Shown: one piece after another, positions 43,207 to 55,346 of the stretch | Layout of the letters: each line of letters starts with the position of its first letter | Position numbering within the stretch: position 1 is the stretch's first letter | DNA from: Marinimicrobium sp050113635 | GTDB taxonomy: Bacteria > Pseudomonadota > Gammaproteobacteria > Pseudomonadales > Cellvibrionaceae | Assembly (NCBI RefSeq): GCF_050113635.1 | Contig: NZ_JBNJLT010000001.1 | Location: 434,001-498,000 of the forward strand | Length of the DNA: 64,000 nucleotides | Direction: 5' to 3' | Made by a program: the position numbers and the translations under genes | Notes under the pieces: generated by a model | The model's input: only the letters and a program-made list of their open reading frames with translations | The model's database searches: none | What the model was told of the DNA's origin: nothing

Positions 43207-44373
43207 CTATGCCGGAGTTAGCGGCAGCTTGGCAGTATTGGCCACTGGCCGTCGGGAAGGTAAGCTGGGTCTCAGCTTATCGACCACTTGCTCAGCGGTC
43301 GCTCGATAGGTAGTCAACTTCCCGCCCATCACTGAAAGCAAGCGCAACTGGTCGGCATTATCCGCCTGCAGTACAACTTCCCTGGAGCGGCCAAAGGCCG
43401 AACCTTCCGTTTTTGGCAGCACTCTCAGCCCGGCGAAATCCGTGATGCTGCTATCTTCAATCACGAGTTCCGGAAAATAGTGTTGCAACGTCGCCAATAA
43501 ATATTCACGCTCCTCAGGCAAACAACGAGGCATTCCCGGGTCCCCGTGATGAGGGGTTTCAGTGGTACCTAGAAGCAGCTGATTCTTCCACGGCAGCGCA
43601 AAAATAGCACGCTGATCGCTCGGAGATTCCAGGTAGAAGTGGTGATGGATTTGTTGCGGAAGCAGCAGGTGGGCCCCCTGAACAAGCTCCACCTTTGGCA
43701 TTGGGCTCTGGGGACTTACACGCTCTATAATCGAGTTACCCCAGGGGCCTGCGCAGTTTACGAGCACACTGGCCTCCACAGTTCGCTCTTCGCCATTCTG
43801 GAGATACCGGATATCGCAGCCTGAGGGAAAGCATTCAGCTCCCACAAACTCCGCTGGCATCAGCAACTCTGCGCCAAGCGATTCAGCGGATGCCCAAACG
43901 GCTTGAGTCAACGCCTGATCATCCGTCTGCGCTTCTCTGTAGCGATACACCGACACGAGGTCTTCTGTTCGCAATCCATCCAAGTCAGCCCAGCTACTGC
44001 GATGAAGGCGGGTAAATTCTGAGTCATCATCAAAACCGGCTAAAAGCCTGTAAAGCCACAAACCCAAGCCGATTTTAGGGGATGAGCGTACAGATGTGCG
44101 GTATACCGGGATATGCATATCGACACGATGTACAAGATCCGGGGCCAACTCCAGGAGCAGAGCCCGCTCCTTCAGGCTTTCTCTAACCAGAGAAAACTGC
44201 ATGGATTCCAGATAACGTAACCCTCCATGAATCAACTTGGAGGACTGTTGCGAGGTTGCTGCGGCAAGCGATTGTTTTTCCAGTAATAACACCGAATAAC
44301 CAGCAGCAGCAGCCGCCTGCGCAACACCTACTCCCTGAATACCGCCTCCCACAACCACCACATCGAAATTCAT
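43207..44373 (-). CDS. glycerol-3-phosphate dehydrogenase-like FAD oxidoreductase
   Basis: A 388-residue flavoprotein. The dinucleotide-binding motif VVVVGGGIQGVGVAQAAA and the GlpD block ATSQQSSKLIHGGLRYLE lie at the N-terminus, and LLGTTETPHHGDPG later. E. coli GlpD is about 500 residues; this one lacks the helical C-terminal domain. GGGAG precedes the ATG by eight bases. A glycerol-3-phosphate substrate is likely but not proven. It lies immediately beyond the rRNA operon terminator. Confidence 0.82.
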   Translation of the reverse strand: MNFDVVVVGGGIQGVGVAQAAAAAGYSVLLLEKQSLAAATSQQSSKLIHGGLRYLESMQFSLVRESLKERALLLELAPDLVHRVDMHIPVYRTSVRSSPKIGLGLWLYRLLAGFDDDSEFTRLHRSSWADLDGLRTEDLVSVYRYREAQTDDQALTQAVWASAESLGAELLMPAEFVGAECFPSGCDIRYLQNGEERTVEASVLVNCAGPWGNSIIERVSPQSPMPKVELVQGAHLLLPQQIHHHFYLESPSDQRAIFALPWKNQLLLGTTETPHHGDPGMPRCLPEEREYLLATLQHYFPELVIEDSSITDFAGLRVLPKTEGSAFGRSREVVLQADNADQLRLLSVMGGKLTTYRATAEQVVDKLRPSLPSRRPVANTAKLPLTPA

Positions 44374-44441
44374 ATCGGCTCCCGCGTCATTTCAATTGGT
44401 TATCACGGAGAGTATAGGTATAGAGAACGGAGTGTCACAAC

Positions 44442-44477
44442 AAAAAAATACCCCGAGGCATGACTGACTCGGGGTAT
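44442..44477 (-). terminator. rRNA operon intrinsic terminator
   Basis: On the minus strand ATACCCCGAG - 10-nt loop - CTCGGGGTAT forms a perfect 10-bp stem followed directly by a run of seven U. It lies 12 bp beyond the 5S gene. Textbook Rho-independent terminator. Confidence 0.95.
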
Positions 44478-44488
44478 CGGTGTTAGAA

Positions 44489-44605
44489 GCTTGACGATGA
44501 CCTACTCTCACATGGGGAGACCCCACACTACCATCGGCGCTAAGTCGTTTCACTTCTGAGTTCGGAATGGGATCAGGTGGTTCCAACTCGCTATGATCGT
44601 CAAGC
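44489..44605 (-). rRNA. rrf: 5S ribosomal RNA
   Basis: About 117 nt with terminal pairing GCTTGACGAT...ATCGTCAAGC and the universal block CCGAACTCAGAAGTGAAACG. GCGCCGATGGTAGTGTGGGG follows. Ends are set by the closing stem. Confidence 0.95.
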
Positions 44606-44771
44606 AAAGCGGTATGCGCTCCAGCCGGTGGCTGGCGGATTTCACCGGAGCGTCTGGCTCAAGTGACAATCGGAAGCGTGTGTTCAGCTTCAGTGCAAAT
44701 AAGGGGGTGATAATCAGTAAGTGGTACACTGCGTTTAATCGTGTCTTTTGTGTATCTTTACGAGTCCGGCT
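44606..44771 (-). other. 23S-5S spacer
   Basis: Short spacer between the 23S processing stem and 5S. No tRNA gene is visible in it. Processing of the 3' side of pre-23S takes place at its upper edge. Confidence 0.6.
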
Positions 44772-44790
44772 GTGCAGTCGTCTCTGTTAT

Positions 44791-44800
<10 letters not shown>
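44772..44800 (-). other. 3' strand of the pre-23S RNase III processing stem
   Basis: TGTTATATGGTCAAGC (44785-44800) is the exact reverse complement of 47672-47687, a perfect 16-bp stem, continued after a small bulge by AGTCGT (44776-44781) and GTG (44772-44774) with partners at 47691-47696 and 47698-47700. This brings the two ends of 23S together for RNase III cleavage. Confidence 0.85.
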
Positions 44801-47671
<2,871 letters not shown>

Positions 47672-47679
<8 letters not shown>

Positions 47680-47700
47680 ATATAACACAAACGACTACAC
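47672..47700 (-). other. 5' strand of the pre-23S RNase III processing stem
   Basis: GCTTGACCATATAACA (47672-47687) pairs perfectly with 44785-44800 across the whole 23S gene; ACGACT and CAC beyond it pair with 44776-44781 and 44772-44774. The first bases of mature 23S lie inside the stem. Confidence 0.85.
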
Positions 47701-47840
47701 AACGATTTGTCACAACGCTTTCATCGACACCTCACAGAACACTGCGAGCCTCAATGCCAGTCGTCGCAACCGCCGGACTCTTGTGTAGAGATACACAATC
47801 GTCACAATTAATATGCAATGTACAACTTACTGTTATCACC

Positions 47841-47853
47841 TTGTTAAAGAGCA
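47841..47853 (-). promoter_or_regulatory. boxA antitermination element before 23S
   Basis: On the minus strand TGCTCTTTAACAA matches the rRNA boxA consensus used by NusB/S10 antitermination. It lies in the spacer between tRNA-Ala and 23S. Confidence 0.8.
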
Positions 47854-47945
47854 TCTGGCGCAAAAACCAGTCAGTTAACTTCTTCAACCGATATCTCGGT
47901 CAAAAAGCCAAGTGACTGACTTCCACAATTAGCAGTAATGGAAAG

Positions 47946-48021
47946 TGGTGGAGCTAAGCGGGATCGAACCGCTGACCTCCTGCGTGCAAGGCAGGCGCTC
48001 TCCCAGCTGAGCTATAGCCCC
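47946..48021 (-). tRNA. alaT: tRNA-Ala (anticodon UGC)
   Basis: A 76-nt cloverleaf with acceptor GGGGCTA/TAGCTCC, D-stem GCTC/GAGC, anticodon loop CTTGCAC giving UGC, T-arm AGCGG-TTCGATC-CCGCT, and encoded ACCA end. It is the standard spacer tRNA of gammaproteobacterial rRNA operons and abuts the assembly gap by one base. Confidence 0.97.
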
Positions 48022-48022
48022 A

Positions 48023-48122
48023 NNNNNNNNNNNNNNNNNNNNNNNNNNNNNNNNNNNNNNNNNNNNNNNNNNNNNNNNNNNNNNNNNNNNNNNNNNNNNN
48101 NNNNNNNNNNNNNNNNNNNNNN
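48023..48122. other. assembly gap (100 N)
   Basis: Exactly 100 N, the conventional size for a gap of unknown length. It falls where tRNA-Ile (GAU) normally stands between 16S and tRNA-Ala. The true length and content are unknown. Confidence 0.98.
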
Positions 48123-48160
48123 GGCTTGTAGCTTGCAGAGTCATTACTGCTAATCCAGTC

Positions 48161-48179
48161 GATCAAGCAATGCGTGTGG
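48161..48179 (-). other. 3' strand of the pre-16S RNase III processing stem
   Basis: GATCAAGCAATGCGTGTGG is the exact reverse complement of 49907-49925 upstream of 16S, a perfect 19-bp stem enclosing the whole 16S gene. This is the expected RNase III substrate. Confidence 0.85.
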
Positions 48180-48208
48180 ACACTTACGAAACGATTCGGT
48201 GCATCGTT

Positions 48209-49740
<1,532 letters not shown>

Positions 49741-49906
49741 AAAAGAGTGCGATTCTTATTCCAGACAACTGCTTAACTCTGCCCGGATACCTCAAGAATC
49801 TTAAATCGTGCTCAGACGCTCGTTAACCGTAAAACATCATTACTGATGAATTGATGAGTCACTTGCGTCTGACAATCTTGTGTGTCACCGATCGTCTCGC
49901 AAGCGC

Positions 49907-49940
49907 CCACACGCATTGCTTGATCTCTCTGTTAAAGAAC
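49907..49940 (-). promoter_or_regulatory. 16S leader: RNase III stem 5' strand and boxA
   Basis: CCACACGCATTGCTTGATC (49907-49925) pairs with 48161-48179. Just upstream in transcription, GTTCTTTAACAG (49929-49940) is a boxA antitermination element. Order promoter-boxA-processing stem-16S is standard. Confidence 0.8.
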
Positions 49941-49976
49941 TCTCGGCGAGGGCAGCGCCTCAACCGTGGGATGCGA

Positions 49977-50005
49977 ATTATACGCATCAAATCCGTTTCT
50001 GCAAG
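49977..50005 (-). promoter_or_regulatory. rRNA promoter, proximal
   Basis: Minus strand: -35 TTGCAG and -10 TATAAT (49977-49982) with a 16-bp spacer. Upstream A-tracts (50006-50030) resemble an UP element. The base run after the -10 is TCGC. Confidence 0.7.
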
Positions 50006-50123
50006 CGTTTTTTTGAAACTTTTTTGCCGACTCCGAAGAGCGCCAAAACCGTCCTCAAAGCACCGAATCAATCCGGCCGACTCCGGCCTCTTGATCCGCC
50101 CCCCCGTCCCTCAGGAGCTGCGC

Positions 50124-50151
50124 ATTATACACTTCAACTTTTGCTTGTAAA
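50124..50151 (-). promoter_or_regulatory. rRNA promoter, middle
   Basis: Minus strand: -35 TTTACA (50146-50151), 16-bp spacer, -10 TATAAT (50124-50129), then a GCGC discriminator typical of stringently controlled promoters. A/T-rich sequence above 50152 may be an UP element. The 16 bases GTATAATGCGCAGCTC also occur at the erpA promoter. Confidence 0.72.
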
Positions 50152-50225
50152 CCCTTCATTTTCAAAACGTTTTTCAAGCACCGCCAACCCCTTTGGCATC
50201 AACCTTCGCTCCGGAAGAGGCGCGA

Positions 50226-50254
50226 ACTATACGCACCTCATCACACCTCCGCAA
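50226..50254 (-). promoter_or_regulatory. rRNA promoter, distal
   Basis: Minus strand: -35 TTGCGG (50249-50254), 17-bp spacer, -10 TATAGT (50226-50231). A long A-tract lies just upstream (50258-50280), between this promoter and the tyrS stop. Confidence 0.65.
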
Positions 50255-50306
50255 GCGCTTTTTTTAAAAAATATTAAGAGGGGTTAGCATCACCATTAAA
50301 ACACCT

Positions 50307-51614
50307 TTAGCAAACCTCAAACAGGTGATACTTTTTCTTACCCAAGCGGCAGATATAGAAGCGGCCAAACAACGCCAAATCTTCCGCAAAACAATCGCCC
50401 GCACGAAGATTGTAATCCGCACCATGCGCCCGCCCATTGATTACTACCGCGTCCCGGCCTAGCGCATCTTTTATCTGCTTCCCTGAGCTCGCCATCCCAG
50501 CATCCACCAACAACTGGGTCAGCGGCTCCCGGCCGAGCACTTCCCTCTCAAGGACAGAAGAGGGCAAGCCATCGAGCTTGAGCTGCTCCAGGTCAGCCTC
50601 TCCCAGACTGGTCAGATCATGACTGAACAGTGCTTCAGTAATACGCTCCGCCGCCTTAAGCCCGTCTGAGCCGTGAATCAGGCCAGTCATCTCCCGAGCC
50701 AGAACGGCCTGAGCTTCGGGCCGTCCCTCCCGCTCACGATCCTCACGCTCGATTTGCTCAATGTCCCCAAGAGACAGAAAGGTGAAGTAACGCAAAAACT
50801 TATAAACATCAGCATCGGCCGCCCCCAGCCAGAACTGATAAAACGCGTACGGAGACGTCTTGGCCGGGTCCAGCCAGATGGTACCGCTTTCGGTTTTGCC
50901 AAACTTCGTACCGTCCGCCTTGGTAACCAGAGGCAGCGTCAACCCGTAAACCTGACCACCATGCAAACGCCGGGTCAAATCAATCCCGCCGGTGATATTG
51001 CCCCACTGATCACTCCCACCAATCTGCAGCGTGCAGTTATAACGGTTATACAGTTCCGCGAAATCCAGGGATTGCAGCAGCATATAGGTAAATTCGGTGA
51101 AGGAGATGCCCTCCCCCTCACGCTCGATACGCTGACGCACCGATTCCTTTGCGATCATATTGTTAACGGCAAAGTGCTTGCCGACATCGCGCAGAAAATC
51201 CAGCACAGACATCTGGCCCACCCAGTCCAGATTATTCACCACCTCCGCCGAAGTCTCTCCCTCGCCAAAGTCAATGAACCGGCTGACCTGACCTTTCAGC
51301 TTATCCGTCCAGTTCGCGACTATGTCCGGCGTGTTGAGCTTGCGCTCCTGGGCTTTAAAGCTGGGATCTCCCACCAGGCCAGTCGCGCCACCCACCAGCG
51401 CAATCGGCTTGTGCCCGGCCTGCTGAAAGCGCTTGAGCGCCAGCAATGGCACTAGATGACCAATATGAAGACTGTCTGCTGTAGGATCAAAGCCGCTATA
51501 CAACACTCGGCTGCCACCGGCCAAATACTCTTTCAGGGCATCCCCTCCGGATGTCTGTGAAACTAAACCACGACTTTGGAGGTCTTGAAGCAAACCGGGG
51601 TCCACAGCTGACAT
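50307..51614 (-). CDS. tyrS: tyrosyl-tRNA synthetase
   Basis: A 435-residue class I synthetase. HIGH is exact in SLHIGHLVPLLAL and KMSKS appears as KFGKTES; SGFDPTADS and QIGGSDQWGNI are TyrS blocks. A C-terminal S4-like domain (about residues 360-425, AGMASSGKQIKDALGRDAVVINGR) binds tRNA. It is divergent from the M23 peptidase gene and transcribed toward the rRNA promoters. Confidence 0.97.
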   Translation of the reverse strand: MSAVDPGLLQDLQSRGLVSQTSGGDALKEYLAGGSRVLYSGFDPTADSLHIGHLVPLLALKRFQQAGHKPIALVGGATGLVGDPSFKAQERKLNTPDIVANWTDKLKGQVSRFIDFGEGETSAEVVNNLDWVGQMSVLDFLRDVGKHFAVNNMIAKESVRQRIEREGEGISFTEFTYMLLQSLDFAELYNRYNCTLQIGGSDQWGNITGGIDLTRRLHGGQVYGLTLPLVTKADGTKFGKTESGTIWLDPAKTSPYAFYQFWLGAADADVYKFLRYFTFLSLGDIEQIEREDREREGRPEAQAVLAREMTGLIHGSDGLKAAERITEALFSHDLTSLGEADLEQLKLDGLPSSVLEREVLGREPLTQLLVDAGMASSGKQIKDALGRDAVVINGRAHGADYNLRAGDCFAEDLALFGRFYICRLGKKKYHLFEVC

Positions 51615-51825
51615 TTTTACCTTCTCTAAGTATACAGATGAACGGTAGGCCGATATGGCCGCGAAAAAGGGCAGTCAAGATACCGAATCCGTCATTAAAA
51701 ACAAGAGCGGCGGTTATTTTGGCGCCAAAACAAGCCATTCAGGCGACTTACGGGGTGCCACAGCCTGGGTTTTCTGTTATAACACGCGATAACGACCACA
51801 TTTTGCATACGGGTTTAAGTTTTCC
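51615..51825. other. tyrS/M23 divergent spacer
   Basis: About 210 bp between two divergent genes. It should hold promoters for both; the phrase TTTTCTGTTATAACACG near 51770 contains a possible -10 (TATAAC) for the rightward gene. No gene or strong repeat seen. Confidence 0.4.
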
Positions 51826-53307
51826 ATGGAACCCTCTGAAAACACGTACAAAAAATCGATCCTGGCCTTGCTCCGCCAATACCCTCGCGGTCACGTCGTC
51901 GCAGCGGGTGCGTTGATTGTCGGACTGGGGATGGCTCTGGCGCTCTCTTCCCCTAAGGGCGTCAAAGAGAACCCTAAGATCCACGAGAGCTCTCAGCGAG
52001 GCTCCGATGAGAGCGTTCGGACAACACACCCTGTGAGTTTACCTCTACCGGGTACAAATGAGCTGCTGTCCTTATCTCAAGGTCATGATAACGCGAAGCC
52101 CGCGCCATTCGACGCCACCACAACGCCAATCGGTACGCAAAGCACGCCAATCGCGGCACCCGCCCCGCAAGCTGAGCCAGAATTACAACTTCGCACATTC
52201 ACCGTCAAATCGGGTGACAGTCTCTCCCTGCTTTTCAAACGCGCCGGGTTGACGGACCGGGATCTCTACCAATTAATTGACCAGGCCCCTGAGGCCCGCG
52301 CCCTGCGTCGCATCATGCCCGGCCACGAAATCACTTTTGCGCTCGATGAGCAGGGGCAACTTCAGGAGCTGCTTTACCAGCGGGACAGGCTGCGCAGCCT
52401 GCGCTTCTCCCTTAGTGACGACAAGACCTTTCAGGCTGAAGAGCTTGAGCGCACACCGGACATTCAGATGGCGTACCGTCGGGCGACCATTAACAGCTCT
52501 TTGTTTATGGCAGGCCAGCAGGCCGGAATGACCGATAACCTTACCATGGAGCTGGCCGGTATTTTTGGCTGGGATATCGACTTTATCCTAGACATTCGCC
52601 GTGGCGACACTTTTAGCGTGCTTTTCGAAGAACAATTTCTGGACGGAGAAAAAATTGGGAATGGCGCCATTCTGGCCGCCGAATTTACCAACCGGGGAAA
52701 AACATTCCGAGCAGTGCGCTACACGAATGCCGAGGGCGAAGCCAACTATTTCACCCCCGAAGGTCGCAGCGTGCGCCGTGCGTTCCTGCGCACCCCCGTG
52801 GAGTTCACACGCATCAGTTCGCCTTTCAACCCCAATCGCCGCCACCCTGTGCTGAACACCATTCGGGCGCATAAAGGCACGGATTATGCCGCTCCAACAG
52901 GAACACCGGTGAAAGCGTCCGGCGATGGGCGGATAAAATTTGCTGGACGCAAAGGCGGCTATGGCAACACCGTCATTATTCAGCACGGCCAAACATACGA
53001 AACCTTGTACGCCCACTTGAACGCTTTCCATCGCAATATACGCTCTGGTACCCGCGTCAAGCAGGGTCAGATTATCGCGTATGTTGGCTCGACCGGCTTG
53101 GCCACGGGCCCGCACCTTCATTACGAATTTTACGTCAATGGCTCGGTGCGCAACCCGGTGACCGTAGAGCTCCCTCAGGCTGAATCTGTACCCAACTCGG
53201 AAATGGCGCGCTTTAAATCACAGGTGCAACCCATCATGGCTGAGCTGGAGCAATATCACCAGGAGACTCAACTGGCCAGCCTGGGCAGCGACTTGACCGT
53301 CAATTAA
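51826..53307 (+). CDS. M23-family peptidoglycan endopeptidase (MepM-like)
   Basis: A 493-residue protein anchored by one N-terminal transmembrane helix (about residues 24-42). A long disordered linker leads to an OapA/LysM-like domain (TFTVKSGDSLSLLFKRAGL, about 117-180), a beta-rich region, and the LytM domain: zinc ligands in AHKGTDY (His348, Asp352) and HLHYEF (His429, His431). It cuts peptide cross-links for cell-wall expansion. Domain order matches E. coli MepM/YebA. It overlaps anmK by one base. Confidence 0.93.
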   Translation: MEPSENTYKKSILALLRQYPRGHVVAAGALIVGLGMALALSSPKGVKENPKIHESSQRGSDESVRTTHPVSLPLPGTNELLSLSQGHDNAKPAPFDATTTPIGTQSTPIAAPAPQAEPELQLRTFTVKSGDSLSLLFKRAGLTDRDLYQLIDQAPEARALRRIMPGHEITFALDEQGQLQELLYQRDRLRSLRFSLSDDKTFQAEELERTPDIQMAYRRATINSSLFMAGQQAGMTDNLTMELAGIFGWDIDFILDIRRGDTFSVLFEEQFLDGEKIGNGAILAAEFTNRGKTFRAVRYTNAEGEANYFTPEGRSVRRAFLRTPVEFTRISSPFNPNRRHPVLNTIRAHKGTDYAAPTGTPVKASGDGRIKFAGRKGGYGNTVIIQHGQTYETLYAHLNAFHRNIRSGTRVKQGQIIAYVGSTGLATGPHLHYEFYVNGSVRNPVTVELPQAESVPNSEMARFKSQVQPIMAELEQYHQETQLASLGSDLTVN

Positions 53308-54446
53308 TGACTGCGATGCCTGTGCCAGAACGGTTTATTGGCCTAATTTCCGGCACCAGCGCCGACGCTATTGATGCGGTGCTGGTGGATTTCAACGAAG
53401 ACCAGCCCCGCGTACTAGCTACTCACAGCCATCCTCTAAGCCCCGCGGTTCGCGCCACCATTCACAGTCTGGCCCAGCCCGGTTCGAACGAAATTGACCG
53501 AATGGGGGAACTGGACCAATTGCTAGGGGAAGCATTCGCTGCCGCCGCCCTTGAAGTGATCAGCAACAGCGGCTTAAGCCCCGCCGATATCACAGCAATA
53601 GGCAGCCACGGACAAACATTGAGGCATCGCCCCCCTGGAGATCCTGCTTCGGAGCGTGCCTTTTCCCTGCAGGTAGCCGACCCAAATCAGATTGTCTACC
53701 GAACCGGCATTACGACGATTGCTGACTTCCGTCGAAGGGATATGGCCGCCGGTGGCGAAGGCGCACCTCTGGTGCCCGCGCTGCATCAGGCACTGTTTCA
53801 TCACCCTGATCAAGACCGTGCCATCGTTAATGTCGGGGGAATTGCCAATATTACCTGGCTGCCAGCTCATGGCGATGTCATCGGCTTCGATACCGGCCCT
53901 GGGAACAATCTTCAGGACGCCTGGATTCATCGCGTACAGGGCAAAACATTCGATAATCAAGGGCTTTGGGGTGCCAGCGGACAAGTTCAGGAAGCACTGC
54001 TGGCCTCCCTGCTGGCACACCCCTACTTCGCCCAGCCGTTCCCAAAAAGCACTGGACCAGAAGCGTTCCACATTGGTTGGCTGGATGCCATTCTCAGCGC
54101 CGGAAGTCGCCTTTATAAACCTGAGGATGTCCAGGCCACGTTACGGATGTTAACGGCACATACATTAAGCGATTGCCTGCAGAAGCTGCCAAGAACGAAA
54201 CAGACTCTGCAAGTCTACTTATGTGGTGGAGGGGCTCACAATAACGCCTTGCGCACCACTCTCTCCGGACTGTTACCGCACGCCACCGTATTGGATACCG
54301 GGGCTTTGGGATTAGATCCAGACTGGGTAGAAGCCGTGGCGTTTGCCTGGCTTGCACGACAAACGCTAAAGGGGCTGCCCGGCAACCTGCCCGCCGTTAC
54401 CGGCGCCCGGGCAGCGCAAGTGCTGGGCGCCATCTACCCCGCCTGA
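53307..54446 (+). CDS. anmK: anhydro-N-acetylmuramic acid kinase
   Basis: A 379-residue sugar kinase of the ASKHA fold that phosphorylates and opens 1,6-anhydroMurNAc released from cell-wall turnover. GLISGTSADAIDAVLVDF is the N-terminal family signature (usually GTSxDG(V/I)D), followed by GFDTGPGNNLQDAWI. The ATG overlaps the M23 gene stop as TAATG, coupling hydrolysis with recycling. Confidence 0.95.
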   Translation: MTAMPVPERFIGLISGTSADAIDAVLVDFNEDQPRVLATHSHPLSPAVRATIHSLAQPGSNEIDRMGELDQLLGEAFAAAALEVISNSGLSPADITAIGSHGQTLRHRPPGDPASERAFSLQVADPNQIVYRTGITTIADFRRRDMAAGGEGAPLVPALHQALFHHPDQDRAIVNVGGIANITWLPAHGDVIGFDTGPGNNLQDAWIHRVQGKTFDNQGLWGASGQVQEALLASLLAHPYFAQPFPKSTGPEAFHIGWLDAILSAGSRLYKPEDVQATLRMLTAHTLSDCLQKLPRTKQTLQVYLCGGGAHNNALRTTLSGLLPHATVLDTGALGLDPDWVEAVAFAWLARQTLKGLPGNLPAVTGARAAQVLGAIYPA

Positions 54447-54481
54447 GAGGCAGGATGTTCAGATTAACAACAAGCGCTGGA

Positions 54482-54838
54482 TTAGATGGAAAATGAGGAG
54501 CCGCAACCGCATGTACTGGCGGCGTTGGGGTTCTCAACCACAAATTTAGAACCCTGCAAATCTTCGCGATAATCGACTTTGGCGCCCATCAGGTAGGGGT
54601 AACTCATGGCATCTACCAGAATGCTGACACCTTCTTGCTCAACTACCGCATCATCGTCAGTGGCCACCTCGTCAAAGGCAAAGCCGTACTGAAAGCCCGA
54701 ACAGCCGCCACCGGTAATATACACTCGTAACTTCAGGTCCGGATTGCCCTCTTCCTCAACCAGGCTACGCACCTTGGCCACTGCGCTGGGGGTCACTTCC
54801 AGCATTGCACCGGGAACAAAGACTTCAGGGGCTGACAT
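54482..54838 (-). CDS. erpA: iron-sulfur cluster insertion protein ErpA
   Basis: A 118-residue A-type carrier delivering clusters to apoproteins such as IspG/IspH. The three conserved cysteines are in GGGCSGFQYGFAFDE and STCGCGSSF. The start at 54838 (MSAPEVFVPG) has GGAG eight bases ahead; an upstream TTG is less likely. In E. coli erpA lies beside clcA and hemL, and a chloride channel and hemL lie nearby here too. Confidence 0.96.
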   Translation of the reverse strand: MSAPEVFVPGAMLEVTPSAVAKVRSLVEEEGNPDLKLRVYITGGGCSGFQYGFAFDEVATDDDAVVEQEGVSILVDAMSYPYLMGAKVDYREDLQGSKFVVENPNAASTCGCGSSFSI

Positions 54839-54867
54839 CGCAAACTCCAATCATGGCTGAGCTGCGC

Positions 54868-54898
54868 ATTATACGCCTTACCCGAGGAAAACAGTCAA
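54868..54898 (-). promoter_or_regulatory. erpA promoter
   Basis: Minus strand: -35 TTGACT (54893-54898), 19-bp spacer, -10 TATAAT (54868-54873), overlapping the bactofilin stop codon. The -10 and following bases (GTATAATGCGCAGCTC) are identical over 16 bases to the middle rRNA promoter. The spacer is longer than ideal. Confidence 0.55.
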
Positions 54899-55323
54899 GT
54901 ATTCGCCACCGCCGCAATGCCCTTGTCGGCGACCGCAGGCGCCTCTTCACGCGAGGGCTTGCGTCCCTTCTCCGCACCGCTGAACACCAGGCTGCCGTTG
55001 ACTTGAGAGCCTTTTACCATCTCGATCAACTGATAGTGAACATTACCTTCCACTACGGCTTTGGCCGCGAGCTCAACATGTTTGCCTGAGAAGACGTTGC
55101 CGTTTACATTACCATTGATAATAACAACCGGAACGCGAATTTCGCCCTCGACTGAACCTCGTTCAGCCACCACCAGCTTAGCGTCGTTACCATTATCCGC
55201 AATAATATTACCCACCACGGTGCCTTCTATTTGCAAGTCACCGGTAAAGTGCAGGTCGCCCACCACTTTAGTACCGCGGGAAATCAGGGTGTGATTGTTT
55301 GAAAATGCCATAACCTTGCCCAT
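54895..55323 (-). CDS. bactofilin (polymer-forming cytoskeletal protein)
   Basis: A 142-residue bactofilin. The core is a right-handed beta-helix of short Gly/Val repeats: TKVVGDLHFTGDLQIEGTVVGNI, SVEGEIRVPVVIINGNVNGNV, VVEGNVHYQLIEMVKGSQVNGSL. The N-terminal tail (MAFSNNHTLISRGTKV) resembles those used for membrane attachment. Bactofilins assemble nucleotide-free filaments that position cell-wall enzymes. The start is either 55323 or an in-frame ATG at 55311. The DUF6776 gene ends 23 bp upstream. Confidence 0.93.
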   Translation of the reverse strand: MGKVMAFSNNHTLISRGTKVVGDLHFTGDLQIEGTVVGNIIADNGNDAKLVVAERGSVEGEIRVPVVIINGNVNGNVFSGKHVELAAKAVVEGNVHYQLIEMVKGSQVNGSLVFSGAEKGRKPSREEAPAVADKGIAAVANT

Positions 55324-55346
55324 TTACTCTACTTAGCCAGCCTAAT

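Larger units (their letters stand above)
49741..50306 (-). other. rRNA operon leader and promoter region
   Basis: This 566-bp gene-free stretch between tyrS and 16S holds three tandem promoters, boxA and the processing stem. Several open frames occur on both strands but lack ribosome binding sites and overlap the regulatory boxes. Confidence 0.75.

Noticed and set aside
47929..48166. Open frames crossing the N gap on both strands
   Set aside because: They translate through 100 N and the tRNA-Ala gene; purely artificial.
49851..50287. Open frames of 70-135 codons upstream of 16S
   Set aside because: They overlap the rRNA promoters, boxA and the processing stem, and have no ribosome binding sites.
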